A DNA stretch of 64,000 bases from PSRI01 sp041484195 (GCA_041484195.1 JBGPHC010000001.1:124001-188000); one strand, 5' to 3'; shown: positions 1-8,900, numbered from the stretch's first letter. Program-made: numbers and translations. The notes: a model not told the origin generated them from the sequence alone.

Positions 1-103
1 GAATTTTAAGCCCGGCTCCTTTAATAATAACATACCCGGTGATAATTTTGTTACGATTCCCATCCTGTTTAAGCTCTTTAGAAATCCTTGTCTTTCCGCA
101 CAT
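1..103 (-). CDS. possible partial gene running off the left edge
   Basis: A minus-strand reading frame opens with ATG at 103 and stays open to the window edge (about 34 codons, beginning M-C-G-K-T-R). A second frame starting at 111 is also open, so the frame is not certain. A promoter -7-like box (128-135) lies just upstream, which supports a transcript starting here. An N-terminal Met-Cys-Gly is seen in SRAP/YedK proteins, whose Cys2 is catalytic, but too little is visible to assign the family. It may equally be non-coding leader. Confidence 0.25.
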   Translation of the reverse strand, partial: MCGKTRISKELKQDGNRNKIITGYVIIKGAGLKI

Positions 104-127
104 TCCTGCATGTAACAGATGGAGGCG

Positions 128-135
128 CAAAGGTA
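128..135 (-). promoter_or_regulatory. -7-like promoter element for left-edge gene
   Basis: On the minus strand the sequence reads TACCTTTG, an exact match to the Bacteroidota -7 consensus TAnnTTTG. I see no TTG at the usual upstream distance, so this is a half-site prediction. Confidence 0.3.
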
Positions 136-205
136 CGCATTAAACGGCTGCGGCACCATTAATATTTTAACATTTGGATAATTTAACCTTAACACAACAG
201 GATGC

Positions 206-337
206 ATGGCAGGCGGTTATCAGGCATTTGCAAGACTCGTAAGGAACCAGGTGCTGATGCAGCAGAAAGAACGGGAAATAAGAAATTTTGTAATGGTCGC
301 AGAGGAGCTCTGGGGTTGTGCTAAGATAGGAATCTGA
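206..337 (+). CDS. possible small ORF, 43 residues, unrecognised
   Basis: ATG at 206 to TGA at 335-337. The peptide would be a mostly helical, charged 43-mer with no motif I recognise. There is no clear promoter or ribosome binding site, and it sits alone between the left-edge frame and apaG. It may be chance; it is listed because this interval (104-392) otherwise holds no gene. Confidence 0.15.
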   Translation: MAGGYQAFARLVRNQVLMQQKEREIRNFVMVAEELWGCAKIGI

Positions 338-366
338 AGTCCGGAAAGAGGAATTGAACTGGTAAG

Positions 367-392
367 AAAATAAGAAAGGCCATACCCGGCCT
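367..392 (-). terminator. probable terminator after apaG
   Basis: Stem AGGCC/GGCCT (377-381 with 388-392) immediately after the apaG stop on the minus strand, followed in that direction by a T-rich run. The stem is short, so strength is uncertain. Confidence 0.45.
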
Positions 393-779
393 CTAATTCA
401 TCTTAAAGGGTACTATCATCTCAAAAACGGGGATTTTTACTTCAAACTGCTTATTACCCGAGATATTTTCCATGGAATAAGTCCCAAACATTTTTCCCAT
501 TTCAGTGCGCAGGTTACAGCCGCTGACGTACTGATATTGTTCACCAGGGTTGATCTGTGGTTGAACACCCACTACACCCTCTCCTTCCACTTCGCGGTGC
601 GTTCCGTTACTGTCAAAAATAAACCAGTGCCGCCTGAGCAGTTTCACCGGAAAGCTGTTGTCATTTTGAATTGTTATGCGATATGCAAACATAAATTCAC
701 TGCTCACCGGGTTGCTATAGTCCGGCTGGTAGAATGTTTCTACGGTCACATTTACACCTTCTGTTACTTTTGACGACAT
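393..779 (-). CDS. apaG: ApaG domain protein
   Basis: A 128-residue protein, the usual length for stand-alone ApaG, a small fibronectin-III-like fold historically linked to Co2+/Mg2+ resistance and Ap4A levels; its biochemical role remains unclear. Seen here: the glycine-rich GEGVVG segment (residues 66-71), PGE at 78-80, and the conserved SGCNL..E.GKM.GTY block (86-101), all hallmarks of the family. No signal peptide, so cytoplasmic. It is a single gene with a likely terminator directly downstream and points away from icd, so it is probably transcribed alone. Confidence 0.93.
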   Translation of the reverse strand: MSSKVTEGVNVTVETFYQPDYSNPVSSEFMFAYRITIQNDNSFPVKLLRRHWFIFDSNGTHREVEGEGVVGVQPQINPGEQYQYVSGCNLRTEMGKMFGTYSMENISGNKQFEVKIPVFEMIVPFKMN

Positions 780-868
780 TACTTGCCAGTTTACTTTAAA
801 AATAACAAAAAACCTCTAGAGGAAATAGGATTTGTCAATAAATTAGGTCAAACAATCCAATTCAAGTC

Positions 869-876
869 TAACTTTG
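869..876 (+). promoter_or_regulatory. -7-like promoter element upstream of icd
   Basis: TAACTTTG matches TAnnTTTG exactly and lies 64 bases before the icd ATG in the divergent apaG/icd gap. No TTG at 17-25 bases upstream, so moderate support only. Confidence 0.35.
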
Positions 877-940
877 CGGTCAAATTACAACAGTTCCACT
901 ATTATAAATGTTTGTTTAACATTATTAAACCCATTCAAAT

Positions 941-2392
941 ATGAAAATAGCTGTTGCCAAGGGGGATGGCATTGGCCCGGAGATCATGGACGCGGTCTTG
1001 AAGATTTTCGGGGCCAACAAACTGGCTCTCGAATACGAATTCGTTGAAATGGGGAAATGGGTATTTGACAAGGGATTTTCCGATGGGATGACTCCTGAAT
1101 CAAAGATTACTATTGAAACACTTGGGATCCTTTTCAAGGGCCCTATGGAAACACCAAAGGGTAAGGGCGTGAAGAGCGTAAATGTCACGGCCCGCAAAAC
1201 ATGGAATACCTATGCGAATAAAAGGGTATTTCAAACCCTGCACGGAGTGGATACTGTATTCTCCAAGGCCGGCATTGCAATTGACATAACGGTTGTAAGG
1301 GAAAACATTGAAGACACATATGGTGGAATTGAGCATATGCTCACTCAGGATGTGGCATTAAGTCGTCGCTTCATCACCAGACCCGGAAGCCTGCAACTGA
1401 TTAAATATGCCTTCGAAATGGCAAAAAAGAAGGGTACCTGGCGGATTACCTGCGGGCATAAGGCTAATATCATGAAGATCACAGACGGTTTGTTCCTGGA
1501 TTGCTTTTATGAAGTGGCAAAAGAATACCCCGAGCTGCGTGCAGATGATGTGATCGTGGATGACCTCTGCCTGAAGCTCGTGACCAAACCCAACGAGTTC
1601 GATGTGATCGTGCTGACCAATCTCCAGGGAGATATCGTGTCGGACCTCTGCGCGGGATTGGTGGGTGGCCTGGGATTCGCTCCCAGCGCCAATATCGGCG
1701 ATCATATCTGCATATTTGAAGCTGTGCATGGAACGGCTCCCGACATTGCGGGCAAGAATATCGCCAACCCCACCGCGTTGCTGCTAAGTGGCGTATCCAT
1801 GCTGAGACATCTGGGATTCATGGAAAACGCGGCAATCATTGAAAACGCTCTTTTGTACACTTTAGAGAGTGGCGTGCATACCGGCGACTTCGGTGACAAA
1901 TCCATCGCGGCATCCAATACAACAGAATTTGCGGAATCAATCATTGCAAATTTCGGAAAGACACCTTCTTTGGGTGCCAAACCTATTTTGCCCAATATGC
2001 CGGCTACCCCCACTATGTTCAAACTGGCCAGAAACCCGATGATGATTTCCAAGGAAACGGAAGAAGAGAAAATCGTGGGAGTTGATATGTTCATTGAGAG
2101 TGAGGAGCAGCCGGAATCCATCGCCAAAAAATGTCAGCGCCATGCGGGCGTAAAATTCAAACTCGTAAATATCAGCAACCGTGGTACTCAGGTCTGGCCT
2201 ACGGGATCTGTTTATACCAATCTCGTGAATCAGTATAATGTGCGATTTGAGAGCCTGGATGGAGATCCGTTGAACCAGCAGGATATAATCGGACTCTATG
2301 TGAGCCTAAGCGGGAATTTTAAAATCTGTTCTTCTGAATTGCTCAACATGTTGGGCGGTAAGAGAGCCTATAGCCTGGCGCAGGGACAATAG
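941..2392 (+). CDS. icd: NADP-type isocitrate dehydrogenase with C-terminal extension
   Basis: Oxidatively decarboxylates isocitrate to 2-oxoglutarate in the TCA cycle; cytoplasmic. The isopropylmalate/isocitrate dehydrogenase fold spans about residues 1-340: GDGIGPE near the N-terminus (8-14), VRENIEDTYGG (119-129), and the family signature NLQGDIVSDL followed by GLVGGLG (227-245), with D231 and D235 expected to bind the metal. At 483 residues it is longer than the compact enzymes of this fold: residues about 345-483 form an added C-terminal domain of the type seen in the Thermus/Rickettsia-like IDH group. Coenzyme preference is inferred from the group, not shown. Monocistronic by context. 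Confidence 0.9.
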   Translation: MKIAVAKGDGIGPEIMDAVLKIFGANKLALEYEFVEMGKWVFDKGFSDGMTPESKITIETLGILFKGPMETPKGKGVKSVNVTARKTWNTYANKRVFQTLHGVDTVFSKAGIAIDITVVRENIEDTYGGIEHMLTQDVALSRRFITRPGSLQLIKYAFEMAKKKGTWRITCGHKANIMKITDGLFLDCFYEVAKEYPELRADDVIVDDLCLKLVTKPNEFDVIVLTNLQGDIVSDLCAGLVGGLGFAPSANIGDHICIFEAVHGTAPDIAGKNIANPTALLLSGVSMLRHLGFMENAAIIENALLYTLESGVHTGDFGDKSIAASNTTEFAESIIANFGKTPSLGAKPILPNMPATPTMFKLARNPMMISKETEEEKIVGVDMFIESEEQPESIAKKCQRHAGVKFKLVNISNRGTQVWPTGSVYTNLVNQYNVRFESLDGDPLNQQDIIGLYVSLSGNFKICSSELLNMLGGKRAYSLAQGQ

Positions 2393-2486
2393 TTGAGGAA
2401 TAACTTCGGAGATTGAATGTGAAGAAGAGAGAGCCCATGCATTGTCAACTCCGCAAAAAATTGATATCATTGATCGCGAAATGCGG

Positions 2487-2825
2487 CTAGATTTTTTTCA
2501 AATTGGAATAGCCGTTTTTTATCAGCCATTGCGATAATTTATCTCTTTGGTCACCCTGTACCAGGATTACACCATCTTTTACCGAACCGCCACTCCCGCA
2601 AAAGTTTTTCAATTTTTTGCCTAAATCCTGCAGATCATTCTCCCTGCCTTCAAATCCTTCAATTAGCGTTACGGCCTTGCCTGCCCTGTGCTTAAGATCC
2701 AGTCTTATGTAAAGTCTTTGTTTTTGAGGGATGAGAGTCTCTCCCTGGCCTACCGGCTCTTCCGTTGAAAAATATGGATCAGTAGAATAAATGATCCCAT
2801 CCTTGTTGGTCTTCTTTTTAGACAT
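2487..2825 (-). CDS. yciH: SUI1/YciH-family translation initiation factor
   Basis: A 112-residue protein of the eIF1/SUI1 family, thought to act at the ribosomal P site in start-codon or initiator-tRNA discrimination. The N-terminal 35 residues are variable and polar. The SUI1 domain fills residues 36-112, with basic strand RLYIRLDLKHRAGK, the acidic-hydrophobic LIEGF, and the core CGSGGSVKDG (76-85) followed by I.VQGDQR, which is diagnostic. No signal peptide. It lies between icd (convergent) and nadC (same strand, 61 bases upstream), and could be cotranscribed with nadC. Confidence 0.92.
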   Translation of the reverse strand: MSKKKTNKDGIIYSTDPYFSTEEPVGQGETLIPQKQRLYIRLDLKHRAGKAVTLIEGFEGRENDLQDLGKKLKNFCGSGGSVKDGVILVQGDQRDKLSQWLIKNGYSNLKKI

Positions 2826-2886
2826 ATTGAGTCTGATGAAAATTTGCTTACGTAATAGTTGAATGAGTGGTCCTTCCGGGAATTCT

Positions 2887-3741
2887 TTAAATCGGGCTCG
2901 CCTTCAGGCTCAGATCCAGGCTCACGGCATGATGAATGATTGCACCCACACTCACAAAATCAACGCCGGTCCTGGCGTAATCGACGACATTGGACAGGTT
3001 GATACCCCCACTGGCTTCCGTCTCACAACGGTTCCGAACAATCTGCATTGCTTCAACAATAAGTGAAGGTTCAAAATTGTCGAACATGACTCGATCCACT
3101 TTCGCCGTAGCCACAGCCCTTTTCACTTCTTCCAGGTTCCTGGTCTCCACTTCAATTTTCAATCCGGGTTTTTTCGTTTGCACATAACTGTAAGCATTCT
3201 CAATCGCATTTTCCAGCCCGCTGGAATAATCAATATGATTGTCTTTGAGCATGATCATATCGTACAGGCCCATCCTGTGATTGTATCCGCCGCCGATGCG
3301 CACGGCCTCCTTTTCAAGGATGCGGAAATTGGGTGTCGTCTTCCTGGTATCCAGGACCCTGGTATGGTAAGGTTTCAGCAGATCCACATACTTTCGCGTC
3401 AGCGTGGCTATACCGCTCATGCGCTGCATGCAATTCAACACCAGTCTCTCGCCTTTCAAAATGGTATGTACTCTGGCCTCCAATTCAAAGGCCAGCTCCC
3501 CGGCAAACATGATCTCTCCATCTTTTTTAAGCGGCAAAAACCCTGCTCCGGGCTCCAGGAACCTGAAAATCTCTTCGGCAACCCTCATGCCTGCCAGCAC
3601 GCCATCCTCCTTAATTTTCAAAAGGCCCCTGCCTTTCATTCCAGGAGGAATGCAACTCAAAGTAGAATGGTCTCCGTCACCCACATCTTCTCGTAAGGCA
3701 TTTTCGATGAATTGCTTCATTTGTTCTTCAAAATTCAGCAT
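2887..3741 (-). CDS. nadC: nicotinate-nucleotide pyrophosphorylase (quinolinate phosphoribosyltransferase)
   Basis: Converts quinolinate and PRPP to nicotinate mononucleotide, CO2 and PPi in de novo NAD synthesis. The 284-residue product carries the N-terminal hot-dog-like domain (LKIKEDGVLAG), the RMSGIAT motif, LDTRKTTP, and the active-site stretch RIGGGYNHRMGLYD followed by MLKDNH, all conserved in NadC. I chose ATG 3741 although the frame is open to 3819: the upstream part crosses the DUF4783 terminator (3803-3828), and a -7-like box (3747-3754) abuts this ATG, implying a near-leaderless transcript. nadA/nadB are not nearby. Confidence 0.95.
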   Translation of the reverse strand: MLNFEEQMKQFIENALREDVGDGDHSTLSCIPPGMKGRGLLKIKEDGVLAGMRVAEEIFRFLEPGAGFLPLKKDGEIMFAGELAFELEARVHTILKGERLVLNCMQRMSGIATLTRKYVDLLKPYHTRVLDTRKTTPNFRILEKEAVRIGGGYNHRMGLYDMIMLKDNHIDYSSGLENAIENAYSYVQTKKPGLKIEVETRNLEEVKRAVATAKVDRVMFDNFEPSLIVEAMQIVRNRCETEASGGINLSNVVDYARTGVDFVSVGAIIHHAVSLDLSLKASPI

Positions 3742-3746
3742 GATGG

Positions 3747-3754
3747 CAAAACTA
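3747..3754 (-). promoter_or_regulatory. -7-like element abutting the nadC start
   Basis: Minus strand reads TAGTTTTG, an exact TAnnTTTG match, with only 5 bases between it and the nadC ATG. A TTG lies 25 bases upstream (3780-3782), slightly beyond the usual spacing. If used, the mRNA would be essentially leaderless. Confidence 0.4.
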
Positions 3755-3802
3755 AATGAAATATTGGTTCCCATTAGAGCAATGCTCCGGCGCTTGGGGG
3801 CA

Positions 3803-3828
3803 TAACAAAACCCCGCCATATGCGGGGC
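3803..3828 (-). terminator. intrinsic terminator after DUF4783 gene
   Basis: Perfect CCCCGC/GCGGGG stem (3811-3816 with 3822-3827), five-base loop, followed on the minus strand by a TTTTGTTAT run. It separates the DUF4783 gene from nadC. Confidence 0.75.
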
Positions 3829-3857
3829 CCGTTCCTATGTAGATGAATCGTTTCTGG

Positions 3858-4244
3858 TCAGTTTTTTTCTTCAAATCTTATTTCCTGCAATACCTGTTTC
3901 TCACCACGGGTCTTCATGAAGATCGTGGTTCGAAAATCGCCATTTCGGGTTTGCAGATTACCGATGCAGAATTCAGAACCGCTATTGGATCCTTTGTGCA
4001 CGATACTGAAACTCTTTACGCCGAAGGAATTGAAAAAATCCTTGAGCACTACTTCGGCTTGGCTGCGGCTGTAGGAATTGCTCCTTTCGTGCAGGGTGAT
4101 TTCAACCATATTATCGAAATACTGCGAAAGCTGGTTCGCGTCTCCCGATTTGATGGCCGTTACCACATCGTCGATTGAATAGCTGAATGAAGCAATGGTA
4201 AAAGCGAAAGCGGCAATAAGCATTCTGGGTAAAAATGTTTTCAT
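3858..4244 (-). CDS. DUF4783 domain protein, exported
   Basis: A 128-residue protein starting MKTFLPRMLIAAFAF, a signal peptide ending near the SYS at residues 20-22. The mature part (DDVVTAIKSGDANQLSQYFD, then VEITLHE and a C-terminal FRTTIFMKT) is typical of DUF4783, a cystatin/NTF2-like small domain found beside nadC throughout Bacteroidota. Function unknown; probably periplasmic. ATG at 4244 is preferred over the longer frame (4343) because it places the signal peptide at the N-terminus. Its own terminator (3803-3828) separates it from nadC. Confidence 0.82.
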   Translation of the reverse strand: MKTFLPRMLIAAFAFTIASFSYSIDDVVTAIKSGDANQLSQYFDNMVEITLHERSNSYSRSQAEVVLKDFFNSFGVKSFSIVHKGSNSGSEFCIGNLQTRNGDFRTTIFMKTRGEKQVLQEIRFEEKN

Positions 4245-4384
4245 ATCATAAGTAGCTCTCCTGGCAATTATATAACCCAAAAATGTGCCAGAATGCGTTA
4301 ATTCCCCGAAATGACTCTGCTTCAACAAAATATAATCACCCAACAGGATCGGGCTAAATCCCTCAAATACAGTAGCTTTACAGA

Positions 4385-5923
4385 ATGGAAAGGAAGAAAG
4401 TTATCCTCATTATCATGGATGGCTGGGGTTTGGGGAAGATCAAATCCAGCGATGCCATACAAAACGCGAAAACGCCATTCGTAAGCTCACTTTACAGCGG
4501 GTACCCAAATACCACTCTGGTAACCTGTGGTGAAGCCGTGGGGCTTCCCGAAGGGCAGATGGGAAACAGTGAAGTAGGTCATTTGAACCTAGGAGCAGGC
4601 CGCATCGTGTACCAGGAATTGCAGCGAATCAATGTAGCTATCAGAGATGGTGAATTCAGTCAAAATAAAGTGCTTTTGGATTCTATCAGGTACGCCCGTG
4701 ATAACAACAAACCCCTGCACCTGTTGGGACTTGTGAGTGATGGCGGAGTACATTCGCATATCAATCACCTGATGACTATGACTTCTTTGTGCCATAACGA
4801 AGGCTTGGACCGTGTTTACGTTCATGCGTTTACAGATGGCCGTGATACCGACCCGAAGAGCGGACTCGGGTTCCTGAAATCCCTTCAGCAACACCTGAAA
4901 TCAACTGTTGGCAGCATTGCAAGCATAACAGGGCGGTATTACGCAATGGATCGCGACAAGCGCTGGGAACGCGTAAAACTCGCATATGACGCGATGGTAA
5001 AAGGAGTGGGTAAGGCAACCGATGATGTACTGAAAGCGGTTGAAGATTCTTACCGGGAAGGGGTAACCGATGAATTCCTGAAGCCTATCATCCATACTGT
5101 TGGCGGAAAGCCGGAGGCGGTAATCTCCGATGGCGATGTGGTTATTTGCTTTAATTTCCGGACGGACCGGTGCAGAGAGATCACGCAGGTACTCTCCCAG
5201 GAGGATCACTCCGATTTTGATATGCACACGCTCCAATTGCACTACACCACCATGACAGAATATGACAGGACTTTCAGGAATGTGCACATTATGTTCGAGA
5301 ATGATAACCTGGCCAATACCCTGGGAGATGTGCTGGCTCAGCATGAACTAAAACAAATAAGGATAGCCGAAACCGAGAAATATCCACATGTCACTTTCTT
5401 TTTCAGCGGTGGCCGCGAAGTACCCTTTGAAGGTGAAAGCAGGATCATGATCCCCTCACCCAAAGTGGCCACCTATGACCTCAAACCTGAAATGAGCGCT
5501 TACGAAGTCACCGAAGCAATATTGCCGGAGATTAAAAAACAATCCGCTTCCTTCATCTGTCTCAATTTTGCCAATGCGGATATGGTAGGACATACCGGAG
5601 TTTGGAACGCGGTGATAAAAGCGGTTGAAACCGTGGATAGCTGCGTGCAGAAAGTGGTATCGGCCGCCCTCGAAAACGGGTATGCGGTCTTTCTGACAGC
5701 CGACCATGGGAATGCAGATTTCATGATCAATGAAGATGGCAGCCCCAACACGGCACATTCCATGAATCCCGTTCCTCTTTTTGTAATCGATTCAGAATGG
5801 AAAGGCAGGTTGAAAAGCGGAAAGCTTGCGGACATTGCTCCCAGCATCTTGACATTAATGCAGTTACCAATACCAAAGGAAATGACCGGGGAAGTACTCA
5901 TTGGGCAAGCGGTGATGGTTTGA
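4385..5923 (+). CDS. gpmI: 2,3-bisphosphoglycerate-independent phosphoglycerate mutase
   Basis: Interconverts 3- and 2-phosphoglycerate in glycolysis and gluconeogenesis through a phosphoserine intermediate with two Mn2+ ions. Full family length (512 residues). Visible motifs: MDGWG with metal-binding D12, the nucleophile S62 in MGNSEVGHLN, the VHSH segment, FTDGRDTDP, the GRYYAMDRDKRWER block, FNFRTDR, and the C-terminal metal site FANADMVGHTG with TADHGNAD and TAHS. Cytoplasmic. A TAGCTTTA box (one base off the -7 consensus) ends four bases before the ATG. Diverges from DUF4783; no operon partner. Confidence 0.97.
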   Translation: MERKKVILIIMDGWGLGKIKSSDAIQNAKTPFVSSLYSGYPNTTLVTCGEAVGLPEGQMGNSEVGHLNLGAGRIVYQELQRINVAIRDGEFSQNKVLLDSIRYARDNNKPLHLLGLVSDGGVHSHINHLMTMTSLCHNEGLDRVYVHAFTDGRDTDPKSGLGFLKSLQQHLKSTVGSIASITGRYYAMDRDKRWERVKLAYDAMVKGVGKATDDVLKAVEDSYREGVTDEFLKPIIHTVGGKPEAVISDGDVVICFNFRTDRCREITQVLSQEDHSDFDMHTLQLHYTTMTEYDRTFRNVHIMFENDNLANTLGDVLAQHELKQIRIAETEKYPHVTFFFSGGREVPFEGESRIMIPSPKVATYDLKPEMSAYEVTEAILPEIKKQSASFICLNFANADMVGHTGVWNAVIKAVETVDSCVQKVVSAALENGYAVFLTADHGNADFMINEDGSPNTAHSMNPVPLFVIDSEWKGRLKSGKLADIAPSILTLMQLPIPKEMTGEVLIGQAVMV

Positions 5924-6238
5924 TGTGTTTTTGGAGAAGTCATTAGTTATTAGTCACTGCGCCCTCAGACCTTGTACGCCGAAAATTTACTTAAAATGGA
6001 AAGGTGTACCGACCTCGTTCACCATAGGTTTACCGAAGGCGAAATGGTCATTGGAGACCTTGGTGAAGGCTCACAAATCCCGGCTACATATAAATCTTTT
6101 GAAATAGATACCCCGGATTGTACAAAGAAGCCCGATTTTGCTACTCATTTACCCTTATCATAACTCAAAATTTTTACTTATCGGGCAGCACTCCATATTA
6201 AAAAATTGTCTAAATTACGTGAAATCAACTTTGATTTC
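5924..6238. other. intergenic gap, no gene recognised
   Basis: This stretch between gpmI and the sigma factor gene holds only short unrecognised frames on both strands. I see no clear terminator hairpin or promoter match; it presumably carries the sigma gene promoter. Confidence 0.4.
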
Positions 6239-6817
6239 ATGACCGAAGAAGCGATGCTAAATGGCTGTCTGCATAACGACGCATCCTCTCAGCAGGAGTT
6301 ATATTATAGATATAGCCCCAAAATGTTGTCGGTCTGTTATCGTTATGCAAAGAGCCGTGAGGATGCAGAGGATATGCTGCAGGAGGGCTTTATTAAGGTC
6401 TTTACACAAATTCGCCAGTTTCAGAACAGGGGCGCCCTGGAAGGATGGATCAGAAAGATTATGGTTCATACCTGTATCAATCACCTTAAGAAAAATAGGA
6501 AATTTTCTGAAAGTGTAGATATCATCCATGCGAGCGGGATCCAGGTGAGGGAAGAATCCATTCCTTCCATAGTGCAGGCAAAACAAGTGGTGGAATGCAT
6601 CCGGATGTTGCCTCTCGGATACCGGACGGTCCTGAACCTCTACGCCATAGAAGGCTACTCGCATAAAGAGATCTCAGTGATGCTGGATATTGAAGAGAGT
6701 ACGAGCAGGTCGCAATATACGAGGGCGAAAACCATGCTGGAAGATATTTTGATTAAGAAGCATATTTTACAACGGCATAAAGAAAGAGTTGATTGGTTGG
6801 CCGCTGTAAACCCTTAA
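6239..6817 (+). CDS. ECF-type RNA polymerase sigma factor
   Basis: A 192-residue sigma-70 family factor that would direct RNA polymerase to a dedicated promoter set. Region 2 spans about residues 8-85 (YYRYSPKMLSVCYRY..EDAEDMLQEGFIKVF, then GWIRKIM), a linker follows, and region 4 is at about 120-175 (LPLGYRTVLNLYAIEGYSHKEIS, then SRSQYTRAKTML). ATG 6239 (MTEEAMLNGCL) is preferred over an upstream in-frame TTG at 6206, since ECF factors of this class start with this pattern. The next gene, 45 bases downstream, is a membrane protein that may act as its regulator or be its output. Confidence 0.9.
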   Translation: MTEEAMLNGCLHNDASSQQELYYRYSPKMLSVCYRYAKSREDAEDMLQEGFIKVFTQIRQFQNRGALEGWIRKIMVHTCINHLKKNRKFSESVDIIHASGIQVREESIPSIVQAKQVVECIRMLPLGYRTVLNLYAIEGYSHKEISVMLDIEESTSRSQYTRAKTMLEDILIKKHILQRHKERVDWLAAVNP

Positions 6818-6862
6818 CCGAGAAGCTTAACCTTAGATCAATCGACATACCGGAAACTGACT

Positions 6863-8194
6863 ATGGAGCGAAAATTTCATATGGACGAATTTGAGAGTTT
6901 CCTGAGGGACAAGGCAGATCAGTACAAACTGTACCCTTCAGACAAAGTTTGGGGCAATATCAATAAGTCGCTCCACCCAAGGAAAAAATGGCCTTATGTG
7001 GCCATGGCCTTGCTCCTGGTGGGTGTAGGAATTTCAGTTGACTATTCCTTATTCAATTTCACAAATTCCAATTCTCAAAATCTCACGCTTAAGCATGGAA
7101 CTGTTTCTCCTGAGAAAAATAATATAGCGGGCGGCAACCTGGCTCCTATTCTTTCTTCCACACTTGCTGCTCCCTCCTCAGGCAAAGAAAAGATTGCGAC
7201 TATCCCTGCCAGGTTGAGTACACGCGAACCCGTTACTGATATTGCCGGCACAGGAATTGAAGAATCCCAGGTCGTCGTTAGTGAACCTTCGCTCAATGAG
7301 GAACTGCATTCGCCCACCAGAGAAATTATATCATTGGACAGAAAGTCCTTAACTGAATTCAGAATGCCGGCCGTTTTGCCCAAACCCGGAAACATTACTG
7401 AGAATACTGTCGAAAATAAATCCTCCAGGAAATCACTATGGGCAGTTTTTCCCAAGAAGTCGAAACTGGAATGGCAGGTATATTTTTCTCCCACGGCCAG
7501 CTACCGCAAACTCACGGGCGGGGTTTCTGATGTAACTTATTTTTCCAACAATGCTCCTTTCAATGGAAATCAACAGGATGCTTCCGAAGTGAGCAAGGCG
7601 GTTACACAAAAGCCTTCTTTTGGAGCAGAGATCGGGACCAGTCTTGCGTACAAACTGAGTGACCACTTCCGGCTTAAGGCAGGCATCCAGTTTAATTATA
7701 CCCGCTACCAGCTCAGGGCATATAATTTCACTCCCGAAAAGGCCAGTTTTGGAATTCAGCACAACGGGTATTTTGCAGATACGATCAATGTCATATCCAA
7801 TTACAGGAATTATGATGGTTATGGTTCCACCTGGTTGCAAAACCAATACCTCCAGGTTTCAATTCCAATCGGATTTGAATGGAGCATCGTGGGGAACAAG
7901 AAATTTCACTGGAATATTGCATCTACCATACAACCTACATATAACCTCACCAATAATGCCTACATGCTTTCCACCGATTTCCAGCATTATGGTCAGGATC
8001 CTTCCCTGGTCCGCAAATGGAATATCAACGCGGGTGTAGAGACATTTATTTCTTACAATATGGGACCAGTGACCTGGCGTGTAGGCCCTCAATTCCGCTA
8101 CCAGCTCATATCAAGCTATCAGAAAAATTATCCCATCAAGGAATACCTGCTTGATTATGGATTCAAGATTGGAATTAGCAAAACTTTGAGATAA
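6863..8194 (+). CDS. membrane protein with N-terminal cytoplasmic segment and beta-barrel-like C-terminal half
   Basis: 443 residues. About 45 N-terminal residues (MDEFESFLRDKADQYKLYPSDKVWGNI) are cytoplasmic-like, followed by one transmembrane helix (WPYVAMALLLVGVGISV), a Ser/Thr/Pro-rich linker to about 200, and a C-terminal half with alternating beta-strand sequence (FSPTASYRKL, GAEIGTSLAYKL, FRLKAGIQFNYTRY, GPQFRYQLIS) resembling outer-membrane barrel domains. This arrangement is common downstream of ECF sigma genes in Chitinophagaceae; a regulatory partnership with the sigma factor is inference. An alternative start is the Met at residue 7. A strong terminator follows. Confidence 0.75.
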   Translation: MERKFHMDEFESFLRDKADQYKLYPSDKVWGNINKSLHPRKKWPYVAMALLLVGVGISVDYSLFNFTNSNSQNLTLKHGTVSPEKNNIAGGNLAPILSSTLAAPSSGKEKIATIPARLSTREPVTDIAGTGIEESQVVVSEPSLNEELHSPTREIISLDRKSLTEFRMPAVLPKPGNITENTVENKSSRKSLWAVFPKKSKLEWQVYFSPTASYRKLTGGVSDVTYFSNNAPFNGNQQDASEVSKAVTQKPSFGAEIGTSLAYKLSDHFRLKAGIQFNYTRYQLRAYNFTPEKASFGIQHNGYFADTINVISNYRNYDGYGSTWLQNQYLQVSIPIGFEWSIVGNKKFHWNIASTIQPTYNLTNNAYMLSTDFQHYGQDPSLVRKWNINAGVETFISYNMGPVTWRVGPQFRYQLISSYQKNYPIKEYLLDYGFKIGISKTLR

Positions 8195-8215
8195 TCCGCT
8201 GTGTCATAAGATCAG

Positions 8216-8255
8216 AAACGCTGCAATACGGAATCGTATCACAGCGTTTTTGTTT
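8216..8255 (+). terminator. intrinsic terminator after the sigma/membrane-protein pair
   Basis: Long hairpin: outer stem AAACGCTG/CAGCGTTT (8216-8223 with 8242-8249), inner stem ATACG/CGTAT closing a GAAT loop, followed by a T-rich tail. Confidence 0.85.
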
Positions 8256-8291
8256 TAGATTTCATTTGGCCGCTTTACCTATTTTCATTCC

Positions 8292-8882
8292 ATGAAAAGA
8301 ATTCTGATTCCCGGATCCGTAGCCTCAATACTATTGTTCATTCTTGGCTGTGGCCAGTCTGGAGCTGGCTCATCAACGGAGCCTGACACCAAAAAGGAAG
8401 TAGTTTATTATCCTATCAGTGACTATATCAGGGGTCAAATTCAATATGTTGATACATCGTTATTGGCTGTCATTCATTATACGACTGTGAATGGAGCAAC
8501 GGATTCATCAGTAATGGAAAAGCCCGAATTCAAAAAAGTAGCGGAAGAATTCCTGGAGCCCAACCTGAATGACCCCCTTATTAAACCCAAATATGAAGAG
8601 AACGCATTTATAGACGCCACCATTGGCACCATCACCCTCACCTATTCCACCAAAGATGAAAAAGCGCCACTTTGGAAAGCAACTGTTTTACTCAGGCAGG
8701 AAGACACCAAACCCATTTACATTTACCTGGAAAAACAATTACTTTCTCCTGACAGTTCCGTTCTAAAGAAAATGATTTGGAAAGCCGACAGTAATTGTCA
8801 AATAGTTAGCATCATAAGAAAACCCAATCAGTCCGAAAGGATCATTGAGGATAAATATGTGTGGGATAAGACTGTTCCTTAA
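8292..8882 (+). CDS. hypothetical lipoprotein
   Basis: 196 residues with a lipoprotein signal: MKRILIPGSVASILLFILGC, with C20 the expected lipidation site. The mature part begins Ser/Gly-rich, then resembles a mixed alpha/beta domain with alternating strands (KATVLLRQED, PIYIYLEKQLL, CQIVSIIRK). I do not recognise the family. It lies alone between a terminator and uvrC; no clear promoter was found. Likely anchored in the periplasm or outer membrane. Confidence 0.75.
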   Translation: MKRILIPGSVASILLFILGCGQSGAGSSTEPDTKKEVVYYPISDYIRGQIQYVDTSLLAVIHYTTVNGATDSSVMEKPEFKKVAEEFLEPNLNDPLIKPKYEENAFIDATIGTITLTYSTKDEKAPLWKATVLLRQEDTKPIYIYLEKQLLSPDSSVLKKMIWKADSNCQIVSIIRKPNQSERIIEDKYVWDKTVP

Positions 8883-8900
8883 AGTTTTCCGTCCTTCCTG

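Noticed and set aside
3742..3819. N-terminal extension of nadC by 26 codons
   Set aside because: The extension includes the DUF4783 terminator hairpin and the nadC -7 box, and adds no conserved residues.
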